A program made the position numbers and the translations under genes. Shown here piece by piece: positions 1 to 7,595 of a stretch of 39,460 nt of DNA (its first letter is position 1; the number at the start of each line of letters is the position of its first letter). The notes below the pieces were generated by a model that was given only the letters and a program-made list of their open reading frames with translations, did not search any database and was not told the origin of the DNA. The DNA comes from an uncultured Oscillospiraceae bacterium (GTDB lineage Bacteria > Bacillota > Clostridia > Oscillospirales > Oscillospiraceae): assembly GCA_910588365.1 (NCBI GenBank), contig CAJUQS010000075.1:1-39460 (forward strand), written 5' to 3'.

Positions 1-375
<375 letters not shown>

Positions 376-528
376 TACATTATGCAGGCTCAATGCCTCG
401 CTCCTACCTCTGCTCCCCCCTCCTTTGTTCGGTTTTCAGGGTGTGAACATAAAAAAAGTGTTTTCTTGCGAGAAGGAAATATGAAGTGAAGTTTTCTTTG
501 CTTGCTTTCTTTCTCAAAAGAAAGTGAG
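376..528 (+). other. 23S-5S internal transcribed spacer, no tRNA
   Basis: This 153-base spacer joins 23S and 5S. I find no cloverleaf, so the operon has no tRNA here. The last third is A/T rich, with a short imperfect TTTCTTT...AAAGAAA inverted repeat just before 5S, which may be part of rRNA processing stems. I see no gene in it. Confidence 0.7.
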
Positions 529-641
<113 letters not shown>

Positions 642-647
642 CACAAG

Positions 648-680
648 TGAGGGACAGTCAAGCGACTGTCCCTCTTTTTT
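648..680 (+). terminator. rRNA operon terminator
   Basis: An 11-bp stem (GAGGGACAGTC pairing with GACTGTCCCTC) is followed by a run of six T. It lies 8 nt past the 5S closing helix and ends the rRNA operon. Confidence 0.9.
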
Positions 681-723
681 ATTGTGTAATGGTAATAGAA
701 AGGACAAGGACAGGGATATAATC

Positions 724-1179
724 ATGGCGCGCAGTGAGACTGTTATTTTGACAAATATGTGTATGCTCTACGACCGTGAGGGGAATATTCTGGTACAGGA
801 CCGGCTGGATCCCGGCTGGCCGGGGGTGACCTTTCCCGGGGGCCATGTAGAGCCTGGGGAGTCCTTTACTGGCGCGGTAATCCGGGAGATCCGGGAGGAG
901 ACGGGACTTACCATCGAGGCCCCACAGCTCTGCGGGCTCAAGCAGTTTTGGGAGGATGACGGAACCCGCTATATCGTCATTCTCTACAAAACAGATCGCT
1001 TTTCCGGGGAAGTGAGGTCTTCCAGTGAGGGGAAGGTCTTCTGGATCAAGCGCAGCGAACTGCTCCATTATCCACTCGCGGAGAGCTTTGAAGAGATGCT
1101 CCGGGTTTTTGAGGAGGAGAGCGTGGGCGAGATGTATAGCCACTGGGAGGACGGCGCCTTTAAGCGTGAGCTTCTCTGA
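724..1179 (+). CDS. Nudix hydrolase (MutT/8-oxo-dGTP diphosphatase-like)
   Basis: This is a 151-residue protein with a complete Nudix box at residues 40-62: G, five residues, E, seven residues, then REIREETGL. This is the Mg2+-binding motif of enzymes that split nucleoside diphosphates linked to another moiety. The substrate cannot be read from sequence; the family often includes oxidised nucleotide pools (8-oxo-dGTP type) and (d)NTPs. The open frame extends upstream into 5S rRNA, but ATG 724 is preferred because it gives a normal-length Nudix protein and lies downstream of an AAGGACAAGGACAGG purine tract. It follows the rRNA terminator directly and I see no obvious sigma-A promoter of its own. 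Confidence 0.9.
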   Translation: MARSETVILTNMCMLYDREGNILVQDRLDPGWPGVTFPGGHVEPGESFTGAVIREIREETGLTIEAPQLCGLKQFWEDDGTRYIVILYKTDRFSGEVRSSSEGKVFWIKRSELLHYPLAESFEEMLRVFEEESVGEMYSHWEDGAFKRELL

Positions 1180-1200
1180 AAGCCATGGACACTTCCGCCA

Positions 1201-1242
1201 TCTGATACGTTCTATAGGCAGATATGCGCAGAACGCATCAGA
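1201..1242 (+). promoter_or_regulatory. 13-bp hairpin in the leader of the small protein gene
   Basis: TCTGATACGTTCT (1201-1213) pairs with AGAACGCATCAGA (1230-1242), with one G-U type pair and a 16-nt loop. It ends six bases before the GGAGGAG ribosome binding site at 1248-1254. It has no T-tract, so it is not an ordinary terminator. It could be a protein-binding or RNA-stability element; the function is unknown. Confidence 0.5.
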
Positions 1243-1258
1243 AAATGGAGGAGTAGTC

Positions 1259-1510
1259 ATGGAAAATAGAATTTCTTTTTATTACGAGGCTGACGCACAG
1301 GGCACACATTTCCAAGAGGGGATTCATGAGGATATCTGGGAGCTCTGGTACCGCCAGACCGCGTCAGACGAAGGACAGCCGCATCATAGCAGTAAGGGCA
1401 AGCTGCGGAGGAAGCTGAGAGAGCTGAGGAAAAAACTGCCGGTCTTCGCACCTCCGGAAGGGCTGCGGCGATTGTTCCGGCGGCCCTCGTCGGCTGGATC
1501 GGAGTCGTGA
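1259..1510 (+). CDS. small basic protein of unknown function
   Basis: An 83-residue open frame starts at ATG 1259, with GGAGGAG five bases upstream, which supports real translation. The N-terminal half is acidic/aromatic. The C-terminal half is very basic (a lysine/arginine run KLRRKLRELRKKL near residues 48-60, then RRLFRRP), which suggests nucleic acid or membrane-surface contact. I recognise no domain, signal peptide or membrane segment. A strong hairpin lies just upstream and a terminator follows 36 nt after the stop, so it may be its own transcript unit or cotranscribed with the Nudix gene. The larger overlapping frame beginning further upstream is not supported. Confidence 0.6.
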   Translation: MENRISFYYEADAQGTHFQEGIHEDIWELWYRQTASDEGQPHHSSKGKLRRKLRELRKKLPVFAPPEGLRRLFRRPSSAGSES

Positions 1511-1546
1511 GCTGGCGGCGGTAAATCGAATCATTTTCCGAACATC

Positions 1547-1577
1547 GGGGCCGGGGCGTAAAGCGCCCCGGCCCTCT
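1547..1577 (+). terminator. intrinsic terminator
   Basis: GGCCGGGGCG (1549-1558) pairs with CGCCCCGGCC (1564-1573) around a 5-nt loop, followed by a short CTCTT tract. It separates the small protein gene from the LytTR gene. Confidence 0.7.
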
Positions 1578-1632
1578 TGCTGTCCTCTGCCGGCCGTTTA
1601 CGGCGGGAATGGAGCCACTGAGGTGAAAAGCC

Positions 1633-1660
1633 TTGCGCCGCGGCCCTTGTCTGCTAAAAT
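1633..1660 (+). promoter_or_regulatory. possible sigma-A promoter for the LytTR gene
   Basis: TTGCGC (1633-1638) and TAAAAT (1655-1660) are separated by 16 nt, and the -10 lies 22 nt before the start codon. The -35 is weak, so this is tentative. Confidence 0.35.
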
Positions 1661-1682
1661 AGAGACAGAAAGGAGGGACGCC

Positions 1683-2141
1683 ATGAAAATTACACTAAAC
1701 CAGGACCCGGCCTTTCCGGAGACGGAGGTCATCATCAACTGTCCCCAGGCGGACGAGGACATCCTGCGGCTGGTAGCTATGCTCCGCATCCACCAGAAGA
1801 AGCTGGTGGGGACACTGGAGGGGGAGCAGCACCTGCTGGACGTGCGGGATATTCTCTACATCGACACGGTGGACAAACGCACCTTCCTCTACACCGGAAA
1901 GACGGTCTACGAGTGCGCCCTGCGGCTCTATGAGCTGGAGGACGGTCTGCAAAACCTGGATTTTCTCCGGGTCGGACGGTCAGCCATTGTCAACTTCCGC
2001 CGCATTCGGTCTATTCGGCCGGAGCTGGGCGGCAGGCTGCTGCTGACAATGGAGAACGGGGAACAGCTGTACGTGTCCCGCCAGTACGCTGTTGCCATGA
2101 AGGAGAAGCTGCGGGAAGTAGAAAGGAGCATTTTGCGATGA
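1683..2141 (+). CDS. LytTR-family DNA-binding transcriptional regulator
   Basis: This 152-residue protein has a C-terminal LytTR DNA-binding domain at about residues 50-147 (pattern DILYID, then VGRSAIVNF, then a GEQLYVSRQYA strand-helix). It lacks a receiver domain, so it is the stand-alone type and not a classical two-component regulator. ATG 1683 follows AAGGAGGG with good spacing. Its stop overlaps the start of the downstream DUF3021 membrane protein by 4 nt (ATGA). LytTR-DUF3021 pairs recur in Firmicutes. By analogy the membrane partner probably modulates the regulator, and the pair may regulate itself. The target genes are not evident here. Confidence 0.88.
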   Translation: MKITLNQDPAFPETEVIINCPQADEDILRLVAMLRIHQKKLVGTLEGEQHLLDVRDILYIDTVDKRTFLYTGKTVYECALRLYELEDGLQNLDFLRVGRSAIVNFRRIRSIRPELGGRLLLTMENGEQLYVSRQYAVAMKEKLREVERSILR

Positions 2142-2587
2142 AACAGTTTTTGAGGAACATAATAGAGTGGAAAACCGGGGCCTGCATTCTCTACACCGGC
2201 TCTATGACGATTTACCTGCTGTTCTGCCAGATATTCGATAACCGGGAGGTATCCACGTCCATGCTGTGGATGCTGCTGCTGTGCAGTGTGCTTGGGAGCT
2301 TCATCCAGGGGATCTGCTTCAGCGGCTGGATCATCAAAAGGATGCGCTACACCCGGCGCAGTATCCTCTTTATTGCGCTGTTTCTGCCGGTGCTGTCGGT
2401 CATCGCTTGGAAGGGCCAGTGGTTTCCGGCGGATGGCTGGAAGAGCTGGGGGCTCTTTGTGGTGATCTTCTTCGCGATTTTTATTGGAATGACCATCGGC
2501 TTTGACATCTACTTCCGCATCACCGGCCGGAAGTACGACGGCCTGCTGGGCCAGTATCGCAGGGAGAAGGAGGAAAAAGAGGAATGA
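2138..2587 (+). CDS. DUF3021 family membrane protein
   Basis: A 149-residue integral membrane protein with four predicted hydrophobic helices (about residues 14-32, 42-66, 76-92 and 104-126) and a charged Lys/Glu C-terminal tail. Size, topology and coupling to a LytTR gene match the DUF3021 family. The start ATG lies inside the LytTR stop (4-nt overlap), so translation is probably coupled. The likely role, by inference, is as the membrane partner of the LytTR protein. No enzymatic motif is visible. Confidence 0.82.
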   Translation: MKQFLRNIIEWKTGACILYTGSMTIYLLFCQIFDNREVSTSMLWMLLLCSVLGSFIQGICFSGWIIKRMRYTRRSILFIALFLPVLSVIAWKGQWFPADGWKSWGLFVVIFFAIFIGMTIGFDIYFRITGRKYDGLLGQYRREKEEKEE

Positions 2588-2592
2588 CCGGA

Positions 2593-2626
2593 AGGCGGCA
2601 GCGGCGAAAAAACGCCGCTGCCGCCT
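2593..2626 (+). terminator. strong hairpin after the LytTR-DUF3021 pair
   Basis: A perfect 14-bp stem (AGGCGGCAGCGGCG / CGCCGCTGCCGCCT) has an A6 loop. It is not followed by a T-tract on the + strand, so termination may be partial, or the hairpin may protect the 3' end. Confidence 0.6.
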
Positions 2627-2650
2627 CCGTAAGAAAAATTGTAAATTTTC

Positions 2651-2679
2651 TTGACAAGCCGCATAAGTTAGCGTATACT
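2651..2679 (+). promoter_or_regulatory. sigma-A promoter of the feoAB fusion gene
   Basis: A consensus TTGACA (2651-2656) is followed, after exactly 17 nt, by TATACT (2674-2679). The leader to the start codon is about 50 nt. Confidence 0.85.
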
Positions 2680-2682
2680 AAC
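2667..2682 (+). promoter_or_regulatory. candidate metal-repressor operator over the -10 box
   Basis: GTTAG (2667-2671) and CTAAC (2678-2682) form an inverted repeat overlapping the -10 hexamer. These half-sites are the same as the core of DtxR/IdeR boxes (GGTTAG / CTAACC), though the centre here is 6 nt rather than 1. A repressor bound here would block RNA polymerase. Assignment to a DtxR/Fur-type iron sensor is inference. Confidence 0.45.
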
Positions 2683-2734
2683 AATGACAAATCAGGCGGC
2701 GGGGTAAGGCCGTGGGGAAAGGATCTGATTTACG

Positions 2735-5197
2735 ATGAGGAGTCAATCGGAAGGGATGACGCTGGACCAGCTGTCCGTGGGCGGCAGCTGCGTGATCGAG
2801 CAGGTGGGCAATCAGCGGGGCGCGGTGAAGCGGCGGCTTATCGACATGGGGCTTACGCCCGGCACGTCAGTGAAGCTGATAAAAATAGCGCCCTTCGGGG
2901 ACCCCATGGAGGTGCAGCTGCGGGGCTATGAGCTGAGCCTGCGGAAGGAGGACGCCGCCCAGATCCGGGTCCGTCCCGCCGCCGTCCGGGCTCCTGAGCC
3001 GGATACCGTGTCTGAGAGCGCATACCACCTGGGGGCCTCCTGCCACGGGGACTGCGCCCGCTGCAAGATGGGCTGTTCCAATCCCAAGGACCTGGAGGCC
3101 ATGCACCGGGCCCACCGGCACGAGCAGGACCACCACCCCAGTACCTACGACCCCCGCGCCCACGACCAGCGGCCATGGAAGGTGGCGCTGGTGGGCAACC
3201 CGAACTGCGGCAAGACCACCCTGTTCAACGCCCTGACCGGATCCAACCAGTACGTGGGCAACTGGCCCGGGGTCACCGTGGAGAAAAAGGAGGGGGAGGC
3301 CAGGCTGGGGGACGTGCACTTCACCGTGGTGGACCTGCCGGGCATCTACTCCCTGTCCCCCTACTCCCAGGAGGAGCTGGTCGCCCGGAAGTTTATCATT
3401 GAGGAGCGGCCAGACGCCATCATCGACATCGTGGACGCCACCAATCTGGAGCGGAATCTGTATCTGACCATGCAGCTGCTGGAGCTGGAGCGGCCGGTTG
3501 TGCTGGCGGTGAACTTTATGGACGAGGTGGAGAAGAAGGGGGACGTTATCGACTGCGGCCGGCTGGCCGCAAACCTGGGCGTCCCCGTGGTGCCCATCTC
3601 CGCCCGGGACGGTGCGAATATCGACCGGCTGGTCCAGGAGGCCCACCGGCAGATGCACACCGGCCTCACGGTGGAGCCGGACGACCTCTACGACGATTTC
3701 ACCCACGCCATCCACCACCGCATCGGAGAGCTCATCCACGACCGGGCCTACGCCAGGGAAATCCCCGCCCACTGGGCGGCCATCAAGCTGCTGGGCGGGG
3801 ACGAGGAGGTCGCCAAGGATTTGGAGCTGGACGGCGCCGTCCTGGAAAAAATCGACGCCATCGCCCGGGAGTATGAGTCCGCCAGCCCCCTGGGGGACCG
3901 GGAGACGCTGCTGGCGGACAGCCAGTACCGCTTCGTGGAGCGGGTGGTCCGATCCTCGGTGCGGCGGAAGGACCGGGAAGGCGTGCCCACGGTGACGGAG
4001 CGCATTGACGCGGTGGCCACCCACAGGATCTGGGCCATCCCCCTGTTCCTGGGTATGATGCTGCTGGTGTTTCTGGTGACCTTCAGCGGGCCCGGGGCCT
4101 GGCTCTCCGACGGAATCGCCTGGTTTGTGGAGGAGGTCCTCTGCCCCGGCGTGGGCGGTTGGCTGGCCTCCCTGCGCGCCCCGGACTGGCTCAGCGGCCT
4201 TCTGGTGGATGGGCTTATCTCCGGCGTAGGCGGGGTGCTGACCTTCCTGCCCATGATCGCGCTGCTGTTCCTGTTCCTCTCCATGCTGGAGGACAGCGGG
4301 TACATGGCCAGGGCGGCCTTCGTCATGGACCGGACCCTGCGGCACTTCGGCCTGTCCGGCAAGGCGTTCATCCCCATGCTCATGGGCTTTGGCTGTACGG
4401 TGCCGGCGGTCATGGGGGCGCGGACCATGGAGAACGACAAGGACCGGCGGATGACCATTCTCCTGGTGCCCTTTATGTCCTGCGGGGCGAGGCTGCCCAT
4501 TTATGGCCTCATGACCGCCGCCTTTTTCCCCCGGTACGCGGGACTGGTGGTCTTCGCCCTGTACGTTCTGGGACCGGTGATGGCCATTTTCTCCGGGCTG
4601 ATTCTCAAGCGCGGCCTGTTCCAGGGGGAGCCGGCGCCCTTCCTGCTGGAGCTGCCGCCCTACCGGATGCCCACGCTGAAGAACATCTGGCTCCACGTGT
4701 GGGAGCGGGTGCGGGACTTCCTCACCCGGGCCGGCACCATCATTGCCGCCATGAGCGTGGTGGTGTGGTTCCTGCAAAACTTCGGGCCCGGCCTGCATAT
4801 GGTGGAGGATACGGCGGACAGCATCCTGGCGCTGGTGGGGGGCCTCATCGCCCCGGTTTTCGCGCCCATGGGCTTCGGGGCCTGGCAGGCGGCGGTGGCG
4901 CTGCTCACGGGGCTCATCGCCAAGGAGGCGGTGGTCAGCTCCATGAGCCTGTTCTACGGCTTCTCCCTGACGGACTACGCCGCCGCCGGCGCGGCCATGG
5001 CGGCGACCTTCTCCCCCGCGGCGGCCCTGGCGTTTCTGGCCTTCTGCGCCCTGTACACCCCCTGCGTGGCGGCCATCGCCACTATCCGGCGGGAGATGAA
5101 CAGCCTCAGCTGGACCGTTCTGGCGCTCGTCTGGCAGCTGGGGATAGCGTGGCTGGCGTCCTTTGCCGTCTATCGGATAGCCGGGATGTTTTTGTAA
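2735..5197 (+). CDS. feoB: FeoA-FeoB fusion ferrous iron transporter
   Basis: This 820-residue protein carries an N-terminal FeoA (SH3-like) domain at about residues 8-80. A linker with Cys103, Cys107, Cys110 and Cys114 and many histidines (124-143) follows, and then the FeoB GTPase domain. G1 is GNPNCGKTT at 154-162, with G3 DLPG and G4 NFMD further on. The C-terminal half has two Gate motifs and multiple membrane helices, including GFGCTVPA and SCGARLPIY. It imports Fe2+ across the cytoplasmic membrane under GTP control. FeoA and FeoB are usually separate proteins, so the fusion fixes their 1:1 ratio. ATG 2735 is chosen because it has a GGAAAGGAT purine tract upstream; an internal ATG at 2756 has its tract too close. 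A consensus promoter with an overlapping palindrome precedes it, and iron regulation is likely. Confidence 0.95.
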   Translation: MRSQSEGMTLDQLSVGGSCVIEQVGNQRGAVKRRLIDMGLTPGTSVKLIKIAPFGDPMEVQLRGYELSLRKEDAAQIRVRPAAVRAPEPDTVSESAYHLGASCHGDCARCKMGCSNPKDLEAMHRAHRHEQDHHPSTYDPRAHDQRPWKVALVGNPNCGKTTLFNALTGSNQYVGNWPGVTVEKKEGEARLGDVHFTVVDLPGIYSLSPYSQEELVARKFIIEERPDAIIDIVDATNLERNLYLTMQLLELERPVVLAVNFMDEVEKKGDVIDCGRLAANLGVPVVPISARDGANIDRLVQEAHRQMHTGLTVEPDDLYDDFTHAIHHRIGELIHDRAYAREIPAHWAAIKLLGGDEEVAKDLELDGAVLEKIDAIAREYESASPLGDRETLLADSQYRFVERVVRSSVRRKDREGVPTVTERIDAVATHRIWAIPLFLGMMLLVFLVTFSGPGAWLSDGIAWFVEEVLCPGVGGWLASLRAPDWLSGLLVDGLISGVGGVLTFLPMIALLFLFLSMLEDSGYMARAAFVMDRTLRHFGLSGKAFIPMLMGFGCTVPAVMGARTMENDKDRRMTILLVPFMSCGARLPIYGLMTAAFFPRYAGLVVFALYVLGPVMAIFSGLILKRGLFQGEPAPFLLELPPYRMPTLKNIWLHVWERVRDFLTRAGTIIAAMSVVVWFLQNFGPGLHMVEDTADSILALVGGLIAPVFAPMGFGAWQAAVALLTGLIAKEAVVSSMSLFYGFSLTDYAAAGAAMAATFSPAAALAFLAFCALYTPCVAAIATIRREMNSLSWTVLALVWQLGIAWLASFAVYRIAGMFL

Positions 5198-5211
5198 AAG
5201 CAGATTATGAG

Positions 5212-5250
5212 AAAACCCCCGGATTCTCCATAAGAGAATCCGGGGGTTTT
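5212..5250. terminator. bidirectional terminator between feoB and lipid kinase
   Basis: AAAACCCCCGGATTCTC pairs with GAGAATCCGGGGGTTTT around a 5-nt loop. The A and T tails serve both convergent genes. Confidence 0.92.
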
Positions 5251-5272
5251 GCGCGAAAGGGGGGTGAGGCGC

Positions 5273-6157
5273 CTACAGCAGGAACGTAAGCCGCCTGGGC
5301 AGGTTCTTGATGACCACGTCCTCCGCGCCGGGGCCGTACTCCCCGTCCAGGGTCCAGGGGAAGCCCTCGGGGGTGTGGACGCTGACGGAGGACACGTGGC
5401 GGAAGATAACCCCCGCGCCCTCGAAGTCCTGGAGTACCAGGCTGCGGATGAGGGCCTGAAGCCCGGCGGCGCTGGCGGGGGTGGGGATGAGGAGCATCTC
5501 GAAGAGGCCGTCATCCAGCACGACCCGCTCCTTCTGGAGCTTCATCAGGCCGCCCACGCTGGTGGCGTTGGTGATGGCGCCGAAGAGGAACTCCCCGTCG
5601 AAAAATTCCTCCCCCGCCGCGATGGAGGCGGGGTAGGGCCGCAGGGTGGACAGGTCCCGGACCCCCTCCAGGATATAGGCCAGATGGCCCAGATCATTTT
5701 TGATGGACTGGGGGGCGCTGTAGGAGGCCCGGGTGAAGGCCCCGAAGGAGGCCACGTAGACAAAGGGCCGCCCGTTAAAGGAGCCTACGTCCAGGGCGCG
5801 GCCCTGGCTGGCGGTGATGCGTTTGGCGGTCTGGAGGGCGTCCGGGGAGAGCTCCAGGCTGGCGGCAAAGTCGTTGGTGCTGCCGCTTGGGATATACCCC
5901 AGGGGCGGCGGGTCGGAGAGCCGCATGACGCCGCTGACCGCCTCATTGAGGGTTCCGTCGCCGCCGCAGCAGACGATCCGGTCGAAGGACGCCCCCTCCT
6001 CCTCCACAATTTCCGCCGCGTGGCCGGCGTGCCGGGTCTGGCGGACGGAAACCAGATAGCCCTCCTCGCTGAAATGACTCACCGCCTCAAACAGCGGCGC
6101 CATGGAGCGCGTGCGGCCCGCCCGCGGGTTGACAATGAGCAGAAGTGTTTTTGCCAT
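5273..6157 (-). CDS. diacylglycerol/lipid kinase family protein
   Basis: This 294-residue protein of the YegS/BmrU/DgkB-like lipid kinase family has the nucleotide-binding GGDGTLNE motif at residues 65-72, the N-terminal NPRAG segment at 10-14, and GSTNDFA near residue 100. It presumably phosphorylates diacylglycerol or a related lipid at the membrane using ATP, returning it to phospholipid synthesis; the exact lipid cannot be told. The ATG at 6157 has GGAGAGGT upstream. It is divergent from the AI-2E-type permease, with a promoter that shares a -35 box with it, and convergent with feoB. Confidence 0.9.
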   Translation of the reverse strand: MAKTLLLIVNPRAGRTRSMAPLFEAVSHFSEEGYLVSVRQTRHAGHAAEIVEEEGASFDRIVCCGGDGTLNEAVSGVMRLSDPPPLGYIPSGSTNDFAASLELSPDALQTAKRITASQGRALDVGSFNGRPFVYVASFGAFTRASYSAPQSIKNDLGHLAYILEGVRDLSTLRPYPASIAAGEEFFDGEFLFGAITNATSVGGLMKLQKERVVLDDGLFEMLLIPTPASAAGLQALIRSLVLQDFEGAGVIFRHVSSVSVHTPEGFPWTLDGEYGPGAEDVVIKNLPRRLTFLL

Positions 6158-6216
6158 AATTGTGGTGACCTCTCCAGATAAAATTATGAAAAATGTGTTA
6201 AGCTTTTTCTAAGCGG

Positions 6217-6245
6217 AGTATAACATAACCGAAAACATATTGCAA
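6217..6245 (-). promoter_or_regulatory. sigma-A promoter of the lipid kinase gene
   Basis: On the minus strand, TTGCAA (6245-6240) and TATACT (6222-6217) are separated by exactly 17 nt. The -35 is palindromic and is also the -35 of the opposite promoter. Confidence 0.75.
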
Positions 6246-6268
6246 TCGGGGAAAAAGTTGCGTATAGT
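6240..6268 (+). promoter_or_regulatory. sigma-A promoter of the AI-2E-type permease gene
   Basis: TTGCAA (6240-6245) and TATAGT (6263-6268) are separated by exactly 17 nt. This shares its -35 hexamer with the divergent lipid kinase promoter. Confidence 0.75.
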
Positions 6269-6307
6269 AGAAACATAGAAAATCCTGCCAAGGAGGAGAC
6301 AACGGGA

Positions 6308-7531
6308 ATGAGAAGGAATAACCACTATTTCGGCTGGGGGCTGACGGCGGTGTGCGTGGTGTGCGCCGTCCTGCTGATCTACGATCTGGTGTTCCGGGAC
6401 AGCATCGTACTGGCCTATCTGCGGCAGATGGCCTCCATCCTGGCGCCCATCCTGTACGGCTGCGCCATGGCCTACCTGCTCGCGCCCATTGTCAAATGGT
6501 TCGAGCGGTCCATCTTCCGCCACAGCGGGCGGAATCCCCCGGCCAAATTGGTGCGGGGGGTGTCCATCCTGCTGACATGGCTGGTGGTGTTCGCGCTGCT
6601 GTACGGGTTGCTGAGCGTACTGCTGCCGGAGTTGGTGGAGAGCGTCAAGCAGCTGGCGGCCAACGCCCAGGGGTACTACTATACGGTCTACAACTGGGTT
6701 TTGCACCTCCTGGAGAACAACCCGGAGTTTGCCGCCAGGGCCCGTGAGGTCATCAACGAGTACTATACCGACGCGCTGACCTGGATCAACGACAACCTGA
6801 TGCCCCAGGTCCAGCTTGCGGTCACGGCACTCTCCGGCGGGGTGGTCGGCGTACTGGTGTTTTTCAAGAACCTGTTCATCGGGGTCATGGTGTCCCTCTA
6901 TCTGCTGGGTGCCAAGGAGAGCTTCTCCGCCGCCGGGTGCAAGCTGTGCTATACCCTGCTCCCCGAGGACCGGGCGGCCCTGTTCATCCGGGGCGTGAAG
7001 GCCACGGACCGCATTTTCTCCGGCTTCGTCCGGGGAAAGCTGCTGGACTCCCTGATTATCGGCATCCTCTGCTTCTTCTTCTCCAGCCTCTTCGAGTTCC
7101 CCTATGCGCCCCTGGTCAGCGTAGTGGTGGGGGTGACCAATATCATCCCCTTCTTCGGCCCCTTCCTGGGCGCCATTCCCAGCGCGTTTCTCATCCTGCT
7201 GGACAGCCCCATCAAGTGCCTGTACTTCATCCTCTTCATCCTGGCGCTCCAGCAGTTTGACGGCAATATCCTGGGACCCCGGATCCTGGGGGACAGCACA
7301 GGGATCTCCGGCTTCTGGGTCATCGTGGCCATCCTGGTGGGCGGCGGACTCTGGGGCGTGGCGGGTATGTTCCTGGGCGTGCCCATCTTTGCCTGCATTT
7401 ACGCCGGCGTGCGGGCCTACTCCTCCTACCGGCTGAGAAGGAAGGGGCTGCCGGTGCCCGCCTCCTGCTACGCCACCCACGAGCCGGTCTGGCCGGACGA
7501 CGGGGAGGAGAAGCAGGACAAACCCGGCTGA
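6308..7531 (+). CDS. AI-2E family transporter (YtvI/YdbI-like permease)
   Basis: This is a 407-residue polytopic membrane protein. It has hydrophobic helices near residues 10-30, 37-60 and 82-110, a soluble segment at about 110-170, then helices from 180 onward. The conserved late region has GVTNIIPFFGPFLGAIPS at about residues 277-294, which is diagnostic of the family. Members move small molecules or ions and are often annotated as AI-2 exporters, but the substrate is rarely established. ATG 6308 follows AAGGAGG with a slightly long spacing. The C-terminal tail (after residue 375) is soluble and charged. A GC hairpin separates it from the next gene. Confidence 0.88.
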   Translation: MRRNNHYFGWGLTAVCVVCAVLLIYDLVFRDSIVLAYLRQMASILAPILYGCAMAYLLAPIVKWFERSIFRHSGRNPPAKLVRGVSILLTWLVVFALLYGLLSVLLPELVESVKQLAANAQGYYYTVYNWVLHLLENNPEFAARAREVINEYYTDALTWINDNLMPQVQLAVTALSGGVVGVLVFFKNLFIGVMVSLYLLGAKESFSAAGCKLCYTLLPEDRAALFIRGVKATDRIFSGFVRGKLLDSLIIGILCFFFSSLFEFPYAPLVSVVVGVTNIIPFFGPFLGAIPSAFLILLDSPIKCLYFILFILALQQFDGNILGPRILGDSTGISGFWVIVAILVGGGLWGVAGMFLGVPIFACIYAGVRAYSSYRLRRKGLPVPASCYATHEPVWPDDGEEKQDKPG

Positions 7532-7532
7532 G

Positions 7533-7567
7533 GCGGACGGGAGCGCGGGGCGGAACCGCCCGTCCGC
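7533..7567 (+). terminator. GC hairpin between permease and ATPase genes
   Basis: GCGGACGGG (7533-7541) pairs with CCCGTCCGC (7559-7567). It is followed by GAAAACTTTT, not a clean T-run, so read-through to the ATPase gene is likely. Confidence 0.45.
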
Positions 7568-7595
7568 GAAAACTTTTGAAAACGGAGGCGACCTT

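Noticed and set aside
376..528. tRNA between 23S and 5S
   Set aside because: No T-loop GGTTCRANTCC or acceptor stem pairing was found.
2867..4798. 643-residue open frame opposite feoB
   Set aside because: It is a GC-skew shadow: feoB has full domain matches in the same interval, and the antisense product is His/Gly/Gln-rich without domains.
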